From contig NZ_LMNX01000003.1 of assembly GCF_001423425.1 (NCBI RefSeq), positions 839,044 through 903,043 of the forward strand: a stretch of DNA of 64,000 bases. Reading direction: 5' to 3'. The stretch comes from Rhizobium sp. Leaf306. GTDB taxonomy: Bacteria > Pseudomonadota > Alphaproteobacteria > Rhizobiales > Rhizobiaceae. The notes under the pieces were generated by a model. It saw only the letters and a list, made by a program, of their open reading frames with translations. It did not search any database and had not been told where the DNA came from. The stretch's first letter is position 1. The number at the start of each line of letters is the position of its first letter. The position numbers and the translations under genes were made by a program. Of this stretch, positions 37,231 through 46,680 are shown one piece after another.

Positions 37231-38106
37231 TCACACCCGCAGCGCGCCGGGGGTGAGGCCGTCTTCCCGGCGCATGATGGCCGTCAGGTGGCTTTGGCTG
37301 GAGAAGCCGCAGGTAAGCGCGATCTCTGCCAGTGGCAGCGGTCCGTTGACAATCAGTGCACGGGCCTCGTCGAGGCGAAGTCGGGTGAAGTACTGGTGCG
37401 GGCTCGTGCCCGTTCGACGCCTGAACGAGCGAAGCAGCTGGCTCGACGAAAGCCCGACCAGCGAGGCCAGGTCCTCGAGCCTGACACCCAGTGTGAGATG
37501 CGCCTGCATGTGATCGCGCACCTGTCGGAACTGCCGATCAGACAGCCCACCCAGATCCTTCTGGGGCCGGGCTACGCCGTACTGCCGGATGAGGTGGATG
37601 CCAAGCAGGTTGAGAAGCGAGTCGAGCTCGAGGCCGGCCATCGTGCCATGCGTGCCTGAACGCAGTTCGTCGCGCAGCATGCCACCGATCAACCCGACAC
37701 GCCGGTCGACGACCGGCAAGGCATCCGCGACGACGGTTGCGGCCGGCAGGTCGAGGTCGGACTGGGCGAGACCGTCAAGCCATGGCTGCGACAGCGAGAA
37801 TGCCGCCACTTCCTTGGGCTCATGCCAGCGCGCCCAGTAGTCTGCGCCTGCCGGAACGATTTCACAGCATCCGCTCGCAGCCGAGGCGGTGCGGATCCGC
37901 GTCCCGCCAAGGCGTGACTCGCGGTTGCTGAAGGGCTTGAACGACAAGAGCACGAGATGATGGGGGATCGACTGGCTGATCTCGCCTGCGTTCCGCCGGT
38001 TCCACGCCGCCGTCCCGAAATCGGACCGGACGAGCCGACCCCAGTTCGGCACCGGCGTGTCGGCAGTGGCGACATGCGGTGCTTCGGGCGGAATGGCATC
38101 TGACAT
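37231..38106 (-). CDS. AraC-family transcriptional regulator
   Basis: The protein has 291 residues from ATG 38106 (the frame is open to 38142). The C-terminal third is the AraC double helix-turn-helix: HLTLGVRLEDLASLVGLSSSQLLRSFRRRTGTSPHQYF and LPLAEIALTCGFSSQSHLTAIMRREDGLTP. The N-terminal domain resembles AraC_binding_2-type sensor regions and has no recognised effector motif. It is divergent from the short-chain dehydrogenase gene at 38215 across a 108-base gap, so that gene is its probable target. Confidence 0.9.
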   Translation of the reverse strand: MSDAIPPEAPHVATADTPVPNWGRLVRSDFGTAAWNRRNAGEISQSIPHHLVLLSFKPFSNRESRLGGTRIRTASAASGCCEIVPAGADYWARWHEPKEVAAFSLSQPWLDGLAQSDLDLPAATVVADALPVVDRRVGLIGGMLRDELRSGTHGTMAGLELDSLLNLLGIHLIRQYGVARPQKDLGGLSDRQFRQVRDHMQAHLTLGVRLEDLASLVGLSSSQLLRSFRRRTGTSPHQYFTRLRLDEARALIVNGPLPLAEIALTCGFSSQSHLTAIMRREDGLTPGALRV

Positions 38107-38214
38107 GGCTGTTTCCCGTCCAGCGTGCGGATTTACTAACAACGATGCGCGTATCCTGAAAGCCGCACCCCCTCCATGTCGCCTATTCCTTGATCATCAA
38201 CAAGGAGAAAGACA

Positions 38215-38988
38215 ATGACGACCAGCGACATGATCAAAAATAACGACGGCCAGGTTGCAGTGGTGATGGGTGCAACGCGCAACCAGGGTCGGGCCTATGC
38301 CGTCATGCTGGCGCGCAACGGCTGCCGCGGCGTGGCCGTCCACTATCACGGCGAGGCCTCCCGCGGCGAAGCGGAAGAAACTGCCGCCGAGATCAAGCAT
38401 CACGGTGCCGAACCCCTCCTGTTCAGCGCCGACCTGACCCAGGTCGCCGATGTCGCGAGATTGTTCGACGCGGTCGACAAGTCGTTCGGCCAGCTCGACA
38501 TCGTGGTGAACACGGTCGGCAAGGTGGTCAAGAAGCCATTTGTCGAGATCACCGAGGCCGACTTCGACCAGAGCTTCGCAATCAACAGCAAGGCGGCGTT
38601 CTTCTGCATGCAGGAAGCCGCAAAAAGGATCGCCGACAACGGCCGTATCATCAACATCGGCACGACGCTGCAGGCGGCAACGACCGGGCTATACGCGATC
38701 TATGCGGGCTCCAAGGCGCCGCTCGAACACTTCACGCGCGCGCTTGCCAAGGAGATCGGCCACCGGGGCGTCACCGTCAACACCGTAGCACCCGGCCCGC
38801 TCAACACCTCCTTCTTCTACCCGGTGGAAAGCGCGGAATCGAAGGCCTTCCTCTCCGGCATGAGCCCGCAGAACCGGCTCGGCGAAATCGACGAGATCAC
38901 GCCGCTGATCGAGTTCCTGGTCAGCCCGGGCGGCAGTTGGGTCACCGCGCAGACCCTCTTCATCAACGGCGGCTTCATCGCCCGCTGA
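38215..38988 (+). CDS. Short-chain dehydrogenase/reductase
   Basis: The 257-residue SDR has a modified glycine motif (MGATRNQGRAYAV where TGxxxGIG is usual) and the active-site Tyr163 and Lys167 in YAGSKAPLEHF. Threonine (NIGTTLQA) stands at the usual catalytic Ser position. The end GGSWVTAQTLFINGGF is typical. AAGGAG lies before ATG 38215. It is a cytoplasmic NAD(P)-dependent oxidoreductase of unknown substrate, probably controlled by the divergent AraC regulator. Confidence 0.9.
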   Translation: MTTSDMIKNNDGQVAVVMGATRNQGRAYAVMLARNGCRGVAVHYHGEASRGEAEETAAEIKHHGAEPLLFSADLTQVADVARLFDAVDKSFGQLDIVVNTVGKVVKKPFVEITEADFDQSFAINSKAAFFCMQEAAKRIADNGRIINIGTTLQAATTGLYAIYAGSKAPLEHFTRALAKEIGHRGVTVNTVAPGPLNTSFFYPVESAESKAFLSGMSPQNRLGEIDEITPLIEFLVSPGGSWVTAQTLFINGGFIAR

Positions 38989-39353
38989 TCCCTCGACTGC
39001 ACGCAACAAGGCTGACGGCCCATCGATCAGGACGTCAGCCGGCATCCAACCCGCCTGAGGCAGCGCGAACTTGATCAGGTGTGGCCCGCTATCGCGACCC
39101 ATCCTATCTTTTGGTCTGCATGCCCGCGACGAACCATATGATCGGTTCATCAGCAGCGTTGGGATCAGGCGGCCGTTCTTGCTATGTCGCAAATGCTCAG
39201 AGTAACTGCCTTAAGCAGCTGTTCGAATACCTAAGGGTGCAGGAGCAGCAATGCACATCCATTGATCTGTTACACACCAAAAATTTTGGGCGACTGGCCC
39301 TATACTCTGGAGGTATCCGCCATCAGAGAGATTGGCACCTTGGGGAGAGAGAG
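38989..39353. other. Intergenic region without recognised gene
   Basis: This 365-base stretch between the dehydrogenase and antiporter genes contains only short open frames without recognisable domains. The antiporter frame is technically open back to 39081, but the strong GGGGAGAGAGAG just before ATG 39354 marks the real start. I see no RNA gene or repeat here. Confidence 0.5.
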
Positions 39354-40937
39354 ATGAATCCGGCCGAAACGTTCGAACTGGTTTTCACCCTGCTTCTCGC
39401 GATCCTCGCCCTGCACTGGTTTGCCGAACGCGCCAAGCTTCCGCCATCTGTCGCCCTTCTCGTCGGCGGCGGGGCCCTGGCCTTCCTTCCCGGACTGCCG
39501 GTGATCGAGCTGGATCCCGAGCTGGTTCTCGTGCTTTTCCTGCCGCCGCTCCTGATGGACGGGGCCTATTATACCGCGCTTGCCGCCTTCCGCCGCCACA
39601 GCGCCGGCATTCTGTCGCTGGCCATCGGCGCGGTCGTCTTCACCACCCTGGTGGTGGGACTTGTTGTCCACTGGCTGGTCCCGGCGCTGCCCTGGGCCGC
39701 CTGTTTCGCCCTTGGCGCCATTGTTTCGCCACCGGATGCCGTCTCGGCACGGGCGGTTCTGCAGCGCGTGAAGCTTCCCCGCAGGCTGACAACGCTTCTC
39801 GAGGGTGAAAGCCTCCTGAACGACGCCAGCGGCTTGGTGCTTTTCCGCTTCGCTGTCGCGGCAGCCCTGACGGGAAGTTTTGATGCCGTGGATGCGAGCC
39901 TCGAGTTCGGCTTCCTGGCGATTGGCGGCGTCATGGTCGGCGCCGTCGTGGGTGGGGCCTGGACCTTCCTCCTCCGACGGCTGGGCGACGAGACCCTGAT
40001 GATCCTTGCCTCCCTGATCCTCGGCTGGGCCGCCTATCTGGCTGGCGAAGCGATCCACGTCTCGGGCGTCATCTCCACAGTCACTGCGGGCCTGGTTTTC
40101 GGCTGGTACCAGCACGTCGTCTTTACCGCGAGCGTTCGCATCCGCGCCGGCGCCTTCTGGCACGTCATGGTGTTCCTGATGGAGGCCATGATCTTCATCC
40201 TCATCGGTCTTTCGCTGCGTGGCGTGCTGGAACGCGTCGGGGGATTCGAGACTGTCCTTGCCACCATGGCGGTTCCGGTCGTGGGCGTGATCGTCGCGAT
40301 GACGCTGGCGCGTTTCGTCTGGATCTTCGGCTGTGACGCCGTTCTTGCGCTGCTCAACCGGATCGGATTTCCCATCGACGACCCGCTTGGCCCGAGGGCC
40401 GCGACGGTGATGAGTTGGGCGGGCATGCGTGGCGTGGTCACCCTCGCTGTTGCCCTGACCGTCCCCGAAACAATGCCAGGTCGCGACCTCATGCTGGTCG
40501 CAGCTTTCGCCGCCATTCTCGTCACTGTTCTTCTCCAGGGGACGACGCTTGGGCTGGTTATCCGCGCGGCGAACCTGTCTGATCGGGGCGTGCGCCCGGC
40601 ATTGAGCCTTGCACAGGCGGAAGCCGCGGTCGCAGCAGCCCAGCTCGTCGCCGTCCGGTCGCAGGCCTATACCGACGACGGAACGCTTGCCCACCCGCGA
40701 TTGCTCGAGGGCTTCCAGCGGCGCGCCGACCAGGCATTCCAGAACGCGGACGATGAAGACACTTTCGTAGACGAGATCACGGCCCACTACGACCTCGTCC
40801 TCGAGGCGGTAAGGGCCGGCCGGGCCGAACTCGTGCGCCTTCATCGCGCCCACCAGATCAGTGACGAAACGCTGCATGACCTGGAGCGGGACCTCGATCT
40901 GGAAGAGCTATCGGCGACAGCCGCAAAATCCCTCTGA
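39354..40937 (+). CDS. Na+/H+ antiporter, CPA1 family
   Basis: The 527-residue membrane protein has about twelve hydrophobic segments and CPA1 signatures: FLPPLLMDGAYY near residue 62, the ion-binding LGAIVSPPDAVSARAVLQRVKLPRR, EGESLLNDASGLVLFRFA near 150, and SWAGMRGVVTLAVALTVP near 355. A cytoplasmic C-terminal tail of about 120 mostly helical residues follows. It exchanges Na+ (or K+) for H+ at the inner membrane and serves pH and salt homeostasis. No operon partner is evident. Confidence 0.92.
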   Translation: MNPAETFELVFTLLLAILALHWFAERAKLPPSVALLVGGGALAFLPGLPVIELDPELVLVLFLPPLLMDGAYYTALAAFRRHSAGILSLAIGAVVFTTLVVGLVVHWLVPALPWAACFALGAIVSPPDAVSARAVLQRVKLPRRLTTLLEGESLLNDASGLVLFRFAVAAALTGSFDAVDASLEFGFLAIGGVMVGAVVGGAWTFLLRRLGDETLMILASLILGWAAYLAGEAIHVSGVISTVTAGLVFGWYQHVVFTASVRIRAGAFWHVMVFLMEAMIFILIGLSLRGVLERVGGFETVLATMAVPVVGVIVAMTLARFVWIFGCDAVLALLNRIGFPIDDPLGPRAATVMSWAGMRGVVTLAVALTVPETMPGRDLMLVAAFAAILVTVLLQGTTLGLVIRAANLSDRGVRPALSLAQAEAAVAAAQLVAVRSQAYTDDGTLAHPRLLEGFQRRADQAFQNADDEDTFVDEITAHYDLVLEAVRAGRAELVRLHRAHQISDETLHDLERDLDLEELSATAAKSL

Positions 40938-41066
40938 CATGGCGCTTGCGGCGTTTACCTCTGTCCAACATGCTGGACTTAGCGTCCTGCTCGTGTCCCT
41001 TCTGATGCCGGAGCCCATGACTTAAAACGAGCGCATCACCGGCGATCGACTGCAAATGAAGGAACT

Positions 41067-42080
41067 ATGGTTTTGGAAATTGGAATTGACAGTTTTGCGG
41101 CAACCGTCAAGGGTGTCAGCGCCATGGACCGCATGGGTTTCCTGCTCGACGAGATCGAGATGGCCGATACGTCCGGCCTCGACGTGTTCGGCATTGGGGA
41201 GCACCACCGCGGCGACTATCTCGACAGCGCACCGGCCGTCATCCTTGCCGCCGCCGCCGCGCGGACGAAGTCGATCCGGCTGACTAGCGCGGTAACGGTG
41301 CTTGGCGCCGCAGATCCCGTCCGCGTCTTCCAGGAGTTCGCGACGCTGGACCTCATCTCGCGGGGACGGGCTGAAATCGTCGTTGGTCGGGGATCCTCGA
41401 TCGAGGCCTATCCGCTGTTCGGTCTCGACCTCAACGACTACGATGCCCTGTCGGAGGAAAAGCTGGAACTGCTGCTTGCCCTGCGCGACGAGACCAATGT
41501 GACATGGTCCGGCCGGTTTCGGGCGCCACTCGACGGCCAGGGTGTCTACCCACGTCCTGCCCAGCCAAAGATGCCCATATGGCTCGGGGTTGGCGGCACG
41601 CCGCAATCCTTCGCCCGTGCCGGGATCCTTGGTCTTCCGCTGATGGTGGCGATTATCGGCGGGGAATTCCGGCGGTTTCGATCGCTGGTCAATCTCTACC
41701 GGGAGGCCGGAGCACGCGCCGGGCACGCGCCCGAAGCACTGCGCGTCGGCATTCATGCGCTCGGCTTCGTCGCCGAGACGGACCGCGAGGCGGAGGATCG
41801 CTTCTTCCCCGGCTGGCAGGCGATGTTCACCAAGATCGGCCTCGAGCGTGGCTGGGCACCGTCGACGCGCGCGCAGTTCGACAACCTGGTTCGGCCCGGC
41901 GGCGCGTTCCTCGTCGGTGATTTCGATACGGTGGCGGCAAAGATCCGGCAGACGTCCGAGGACCTCGGCGGCATCGACCGGCTGACGTTCCAGATGAGCT
42001 CCGCGGCAAGCGACCAGCCGGCGATGCTGCGGTCGATCGAAATGCTCGGCCGCGAGGTGAAGCCACGCCTCTCGGCCTGA
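41067..42080 (+). CDS. Luciferase-like (LLM-class) flavin-dependent oxidoreductase
   Basis: The 337-residue protein belongs to the bacterial luciferase-like family: DVFGIGEHHRGDYLDSAPAV near residue 42, RIRLTSAVTVLGAADPVRVFQEFATLDLISRGRAEIVVGRG-type core, and MPIWLGVGGTPQSFARAG near 170. Members use reduced FMN and oxygen to oxidise a small molecule. GAAGGAAC precedes ATG 41067. An NADPH-dependent FMN reductase gene that could supply FMNH2 lies convergently at 42226. Confidence 0.9.
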   Translation: MVLEIGIDSFAATVKGVSAMDRMGFLLDEIEMADTSGLDVFGIGEHHRGDYLDSAPAVILAAAAARTKSIRLTSAVTVLGAADPVRVFQEFATLDLISRGRAEIVVGRGSSIEAYPLFGLDLNDYDALSEEKLELLLALRDETNVTWSGRFRAPLDGQGVYPRPAQPKMPIWLGVGGTPQSFARAGILGLPLMVAIIGGEFRRFRSLVNLYREAGARAGHAPEALRVGIHALGFVAETDREAEDRFFPGWQAMFTKIGLERGWAPSTRAQFDNLVRPGGAFLVGDFDTVAAKIRQTSEDLGGIDRLTFQMSSAASDQPAMLRSIEMLGREVKPRLSA

Positions 42081-42225
42081 GCAAAAGGTCGTTTCTCAAA
42101 GCGACGGTTGCCGAGGCGGCCTTTCCGTATCCGCCGGAGGACAAGGCGACGAAAATGCGGGTTCCGACCTACTGAGCCAAAAGGCGCCTGGTCCGTCGGT
42201 TATCCGCACGCGTTGCAGGCGGCGT

Positions 42226-42801
42226 TCAGCCTGAGACTCGGTACCTTTGCGCAAAGTGCGCGAAGGCCGAAACCTGTTTTTCCAGGAAGTGACGGGTTTC
42301 GGCATCGGTCAATTCCAGCGTTTCGCTGTGCACCTTGGCCGCGACATGCCCGATCATGACCTCCGGCTTGTTGAGAACGGCGGCATCCAGATAAACGAGG
42401 ATCTGTCGGAGATGGTACTGAGCCCGGGCGCCGCCGAGCATGCCGGCTGACGCCGTCTGGATGGCCACCGGCTTGCCGGCAAACGGCTGGTTCGGCAGCC
42501 GTGAAAGCCAGTCCAGCGCGTTCTTGATGCCACCCGGGACCGAGTAGTTGTACTCGGGCGTGACGATGATTACGCCGTCGGCGAGACGGATCGCCTCACC
42601 CATCGCCGTCACCTCCGCGGGGAACCCTGCCGCCTGCACATCCTCGTCGTAGAGCGGGAACGTGCCGACCGAGCCGAGTGCCGTGATGGTCACGCCCTCG
42701 GGGGCGAGAGACGGCAGGGAGCGAGCGATTGCAGCATTGTAGGATTTATGACGCAGGCTTCCGAGAAGGGTCACGAAGTGCAGCGGCTTAGGTTCAAACA
42801 T
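42226..42801 (-). CDS. NADPH-dependent FMN reductase/quinone reductase (ChrR-like)
   Basis: The 191-residue flavodoxin-fold protein shows LLGSLRHKSYNAAIARSLP (FMN phosphate loop), IVTPEYNYSVPGGIKNALDWLSR near residue 80 and a QTASAGMLGGARAQYHLRQIL segment. All are typical of the NADPH-dependent FMN reductases that reduce quinones, chromate or azo compounds, or provide FMNH2. It is adjacent to the LysR gene on the same strand and converges with the LLM monooxygenase gene, its possible FMNH2 consumer. Confidence 0.9.
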   Translation of the reverse strand: MFEPKPLHFVTLLGSLRHKSYNAAIARSLPSLAPEGVTITALGSVGTFPLYDEDVQAAGFPAEVTAMGEAIRLADGVIIVTPEYNYSVPGGIKNALDWLSRLPNQPFAGKPVAIQTASAGMLGGARAQYHLRQILVYLDAAVLNKPEVMIGHVAAKVHSETLELTDAETRHFLEKQVSAFAHFAQRYRVSG

Positions 42802-42837
42802 AAAGGCTCCAAATGAGAATGCTGACGAAAAGGCGGA

Positions 42838-43758
42838 TCAAACGGGATCAGAATCCGGATTGACCACTTTCGGCAGCTCGATGATGAGATAGTCGAGAAA
42901 CGCACGCACCGATGGCAGCACATAATCCCGGAACGGCAGGACGGCGGTGATCTCCGCCTTGCCGGCCAGCCATTCCGGCATGACCCTCTGCAATCTGCCC
43001 TCAGCCACGTCTTCCCGGCAGATGTAACCGGGAAGCGCCGCGATCCCGATGCCGTCTGCCGCAGCCTGTTTCAGCATGATCAGGTCGTTGCCCGCCATGC
43101 GTGGCTGGACGGAAAGCACCCGGTCGCCAATCACGGGATGGCTGAGCTTCCACACCGTTGCCTGCCCGGGACGGTGCATCGCCAGAAGGTCATGTTCTGA
43201 AAGCTCGTCCGGTGTCTTCGGTTCGCCACGACGCTCGATATAGCTCGGCGCTGCGAAAATGAACCAGGGCGCCGGAGAGAGCGTCCGCTGCACCAGTGCC
43301 GAATCGGTCATCTGCCCCTCGTGAGCCCGGATCGCGAGATCGAAAGCGCCGCCGACGATGTCCGTCTGCTCGTCGCCCGTGTGCTGGACGAGCTGGATTT
43401 TCGGGTGGTCGATCGCGAACTGCGGTATGATCTGCCGTAGGACATAGACCGAGGTCGCGATTGCCGTCGTGAACTTGATGACCCCCGTCGGCTCCTCCAG
43501 CCTCTGGCGCACCGCGTTCTCCGCGATGTCGGCGTTTTGAAGCATGACAAGCGCGTGGCGATAGAAGAGAGTGCCCGCTTCGGTCAGCGTCTGCACCCGT
43601 GACGTTCGATTGATCAGCCGGACGCCGAGGGCAGCTTCAAGCTGCTGCAGCCGATGGCTGAGTGTCGACTTCGCAACGCCCGTGCTGCGGCTTGCAGCTG
43701 TCAGGCCGCCGCTGTCGACGACCTGGACGAAGGTACGGAAATCATTGAGGTCGAGCAC
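42838..43758 (-). CDS. LysR-family transcriptional regulator
   Basis: The protein has 306 residues from GTG 43758, chosen because AAAGGGA lies eight bases upstream and the N-terminal helix begins directly (LDLNDFRTFVQVVDSGGLTAA). The helix-turn-helix reads ASRSTGVAKSTLSHRLQQLEAALGVRL. The substrate-binding domain is the usual type. A TTG at 43788 would add ten residues. It lies 36 bases upstream of the FMN reductase gene on the same strand and may regulate it and the adjoining redox genes. Confidence 0.9.
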   Translation of the reverse strand: MLDLNDFRTFVQVVDSGGLTAASRSTGVAKSTLSHRLQQLEAALGVRLINRTSRVQTLTEAGTLFYRHALVMLQNADIAENAVRQRLEEPTGVIKFTTAIATSVYVLRQIIPQFAIDHPKIQLVQHTGDEQTDIVGGAFDLAIRAHEGQMTDSALVQRTLSPAPWFIFAAPSYIERRGEPKTPDELSEHDLLAMHRPGQATVWKLSHPVIGDRVLSVQPRMAGNDLIMLKQAAADGIGIAALPGYICREDVAEGRLQRVMPEWLAGKAEITAVLPFRDYVLPSVRAFLDYLIIELPKVVNPDSDPV

Positions 43759-43842
43759 TGGTTCAGTCCCTTTACGAGATCGGCGCAAAGACCGCCAAAG
43801 GCCGTTTTTGATGGGCCAATTCCAAGGAGACCACGACCAGCA

Positions 43843-44289
43843 TTAGAGAGACGCCCTGACAAGCGCAACCCCGAGATAATCGGCCAGCCCTCTAGATGCC
43901 GCCGCAAACGCCGAGAGGTTGATCCCCATCACCACCTCCGAATCGACGCCATTCACCGGGACGAACGACGCCTCGAAGCGGATGCTGGCTTCATCGGCGC
44001 TCACGCCGGGACGAACCTGGATCTGGTTCGTCTGCTCGCTGACTGGGATCGGAAACGTCACCATCTGGTAGGTGAGATGACGCGCCCCGTCATCACTGGA
44101 TATCAGCAGCTCGCGGACGGTCGTCCCGTCGGTCGTGACCAGCTCCCGTTCTCCGTCGGCGAGCAGACGGCTTTCATGGGCAATCGGGTTCCACGAGGCG
44201 AGCGCTGCGAAATCGCGAACGACGGACCAGATCCGTTCCGGGCTTGCGGCAAGGGTCGCGGTATAGACGGCGACATAGCTCTTGCTCAT
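43843..44289 (-). CDS. SRPBCC-family (polyketide-cyclase-like) protein
   Basis: The 148-residue protein is a START/Bet-v1-type ligand-binding fold. Its opening is ATLAASPERIWSVVRDFAALASWNP, with RELLISSDDGARHLTYQMV in the middle and a long C-terminal helix (AFAAASRGLADYLGVALV). Such proteins bind or cyclise hydrophobic small molecules. ATG 44289 overlaps the stop of the dehydrogenase gene (ATGA), so the two are co-translated and probably act on the same compound. Confidence 0.85.
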   Translation of the reverse strand: MSKSYVAVYTATLAASPERIWSVVRDFAALASWNPIAHESRLLADGERELVTTDGTTVRELLISSDDGARHLTYQMVTFPIPVSEQTNQIQVRPGVSADEASIRFEASFVPVNGVDSEVVMGINLSAFAAASRGLADYLGVALVRASL

Positions 44290-45029
44290 ACCCGTGCTCC
44301 ACCGTTGGCCAGAACGTGCTGCCCCGTCAGCCAGCGTGCCTGGTCGGAAGCTAGGAAGGCGACGACATCGGCGATCTCGTCGGGTTCGCCAAGGCGTCCG
44401 AGTGGCGACCCGGCCGCAATCCGGTCACGCTCTTCCTGCGGCGCATCCTTGATGAACTCGGTGTTGGTTGCGCCGGGCATGACCGAGTTTACGGTAATCC
44501 CGCGGTGACCCAGCTCTATCGCCAGAACCTCGACGATCAGCTTCGATCCGGCCTTCGAGGCCGCGTGCAGGCCCATGCCCTGTGCCGTGAACGCGGTGGT
44601 CGAGGTCGAGATGTCGATAATCCTTCCGCCGTCCCGCACCCACTTGGCCGCCTCCTGGAGCACGAAGAACGAGCCCTTGGCATTGAGACCAAAAATTCGG
44701 TCAAAATCCTCTTCCTTCACGTCGACGACCGGCACGCCGATGAACGGCAGCCCGGCATTGGCGACCACGATGTCGAGGCCGCCGAAGGCCGTATCGACCT
44801 CGGCAAACAGCCGGCGGATGTCCGCCATATCGGCGACATCGGCTTGAAAGGGACGCGCCACGCCGCCGGCCTCCTCGACGGCCCGCACCGCTTCCGCCGC
44901 TTCCTCCGGACGGCTGCGATAATTGATCGCGACCGTTGCGCCCTCGCGGCCGAGCCGTTCACCGATCGCCCGGCCGATGCCGCGCGATGCACCGGTGATC
45001 AGCGCCACCTTGCCTATAAGAGATGTCAT
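44286..45029 (-). CDS. Short-chain dehydrogenase with His in place of catalytic Tyr
   Basis: The 247-residue SDR has a canonical cofactor motif (ITGASRGIGRAIGERL), NAG at 91-93 and a typical end (ARWLTGQHVLANGGARV). The YxxxK active-site motif reads H155-A-A-S-K159, codon CAC, so the catalytic tyrosine is replaced by histidine. GAAGGAGC precedes ATG 45029. The frame is open upstream into the GMC gene in another frame, but that part is spurious. It forms a pair with the SRPBCC gene. Activity on the usual SDR chemistry is uncertain because of the substitution. Confidence 0.88.
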   Translation of the reverse strand: MTSLIGKVALITGASRGIGRAIGERLGREGATVAINYRSRPEEAAEAVRAVEEAGGVARPFQADVADMADIRRLFAEVDTAFGGLDIVVANAGLPFIGVPVVDVKEEDFDRIFGLNAKGSFFVLQEAAKWVRDGGRIIDISTSTTAFTAQGMGLHAASKAGSKLIVEVLAIELGHRGITVNSVMPGATNTEFIKDAPQEERDRIAAGSPLGRLGEPDEIADVVAFLASDQARWLTGQHVLANGGARV

Positions 45030-45096
45030 GAGAATGCTCCTTCGTATGTGGGCGATGATGGGCGAGACCGTCGGCTTGACCGTTCGGTCCGATCGA

Positions 45097-46680
45097 TCAG
45101 GCGAGGATGCGCGCGGCGATCCGCTCGGCGACCATGATGGTGGTGACGTTGGTCGGGACCGATGGGATGTCTGGCAGGATGGAGGCGTCGACGACGCGGA
45201 GGTTCTCGGTGCCGCGCACGCGCCCGAAGGCATCGACAACGGCGGTCTCGTCGGTGTCTGTCCCCATCGGAACCGTCGAGGTCGGATGCTGGTAAGCCGC
45301 GATGTTGGCGATGATATTGGCGCGCAGGTCCGCGTCGCTGTGCACGCCGTCCCCCGGGGCCATCTCGTGATCGACCATGCCCGCGAAAGGCGCGGTTCTG
45401 CCGATTTCGCGGGACAGCTTGACCGCCTCCAACATCCTGTCGAGATCGCTCGGGTCGTTGAAGAAATTGTAGTGGATGCGCGGCGCAACGCGCGGGTCTC
45501 GCGAGGCCAGGCGGAAGCTGCCGACCGACTTTGGCAGCGTCACCGCAGCCGCGAGAATGATCGCGCCGCCCGTCGGGCTCGCCTTCGGGTCGATGAAGTG
45601 GGTCGCGGATACCTGGAGGTCGAGATCGCCGCCGGTTGCGGACGATGAGCCCGTCCAGACAAGCGCACCGGCTGCGGGGCTCATGGCCCTGTCGGAGGCT
45701 TTCAGTGCGTAGACGTTGTAAAAGAACGGATGGTCCTGGAGACGGGATCCGACCGGCAGATCCGCCAGAACAGGGATCTCCAGCGCGCGGAGATCGCCGG
45801 CAGGCCCGATGCCGGAGCGCAGCAGCATGGCCGGGCTTCCGAACGCCCCGCCCGACAGGATGATCTCGCCGCCGGTCAAAACCTCTCCCGTCACCAGCCG
45901 GACGCCGGTGGCCCGATTGCCGCTGAAGACAACGTGATCCACTTCTGTCTCGCCGCGGATGGTGAGGTTCGGGCGGGCGCGAACCTCCTCGGTGAGATAG
46001 ACGATGCCGGTATTCATCCTCCTCTCGTCGACGACGTTGAGCGGATAGGCCCCTGCCCCGTCCGCAGCCGCGCTGTTAAAATCCGAAACGTCAGCCAGAC
46101 CCAAGGCCCACGCGGCGTGAACGAAGCCGCGAGAGGACGCGGTCAGTTCCTCGAGGGTTCGCTGCCGGACCGGAAAGGGGCCGGATCGACCATGCAGGGT
46201 ATCGTCGCCGGTCGGGGTGTTTTCCAAAGCCTTGTAAGCGGCCGACACATCGTTCCAGGACCAACCTTCGATCCCGCGCGCCGCCCAGCGTGCGAAGTCG
46301 GACGGCCGTGCCCGCATGGCGACCGTACCATTGACGGCGGAACTGCCACCGACGACCCTGCCCCGCGGCAATGGAATGTCATGGCCGAGCTTTGTCGTGT
46401 CGTCGCTGTGATAGTGCCAATCGAAATCCGGAGTCCCCACAGTGCCGGCATCGGTCAGGCTCTGCGGATAGGCGCTCGGCGCGAAATCAGGCCCCGCTTC
46501 CAGCAACAGTATGGTGCGATGAGGATCGGCGCTGAGGCGCGTCGCAAGCACCGCTCCGGCGGACCCACCTCCGACGATGATCACGTCGACCGGTGGCGCT
46601 TCGGCATGGGCGTGCGCCAGGCCGATCAGGACAGCGCCCGTTGCTTTGCCGCTTCCAGCCATGAAACGTCTCCTCGTCAT
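45097..46680 (-). CDS. GMC-family flavin oxidoreductase with Tat signal
   Basis: The protein has 527 residues from ATG 46680 (GTG 46686 is possible). The N terminus MTRRRFMAGSGKATGAVLIG is a twin-arginine signal. The FAD-binding motif DVIIVGGGSAGAVLATRLS follows, then GRVVGGSSAVNGTVAMR near residue 100, and the C-terminal QHPTSTVPMGTD and VVDASILPDIPSVPTNVTTIMVAE carrying the active-site His region. The family oxidises alcohols such as choline, glucose or polyols. Export suggests a periplasmic dehydrogenase. It lies 67 bases upstream of the SDR-SRPBCC pair in the same direction. Confidence 0.9.
   Translation of the reverse strand: MTRRRFMAGSGKATGAVLIGLAHAHAEAPPVDVIIVGGGSAGAVLATRLSADPHRTILLLEAGPDFAPSAYPQSLTDAGTVGTPDFDWHYHSDDTTKLGHDIPLPRGRVVGGSSAVNGTVAMRARPSDFARWAARGIEGWSWNDVSAAYKALENTPTGDDTLHGRSGPFPVRQRTLEELTASSRGFVHAAWALGLADVSDFNSAAADGAGAYPLNVVDERRMNTGIVYLTEEVRARPNLTIRGETEVDHVVFSGNRATGVRLVTGEVLTGGEIILSGGAFGSPAMLLRSGIGPAGDLRALEIPVLADLPVGSRLQDHPFFYNVYALKASDRAMSPAAGALVWTGSSSATGGDLDLQVSATHFIDPKASPTGGAIILAAAVTLPKSVGSFRLASRDPRVAPRIHYNFFNDPSDLDRMLEAVKLSREIGRTAPFAGMVDHEMAPGDGVHSDADLRANIIANIAAYQHPTSTVPMGTDTDETAVVDAFGRVRGTENLRVVDASILPDIPSVPTNVTTIMVAERIAARILA

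Noticed and set aside
39300..40877. 525-codon frame antisense to the Na+/H+ antiporter gene
   Set aside because: Its translation is rich in charged low-complexity residues without domains, a typical shadow of a GC-rich membrane-protein gene whose own motifs are clear on the other strand.
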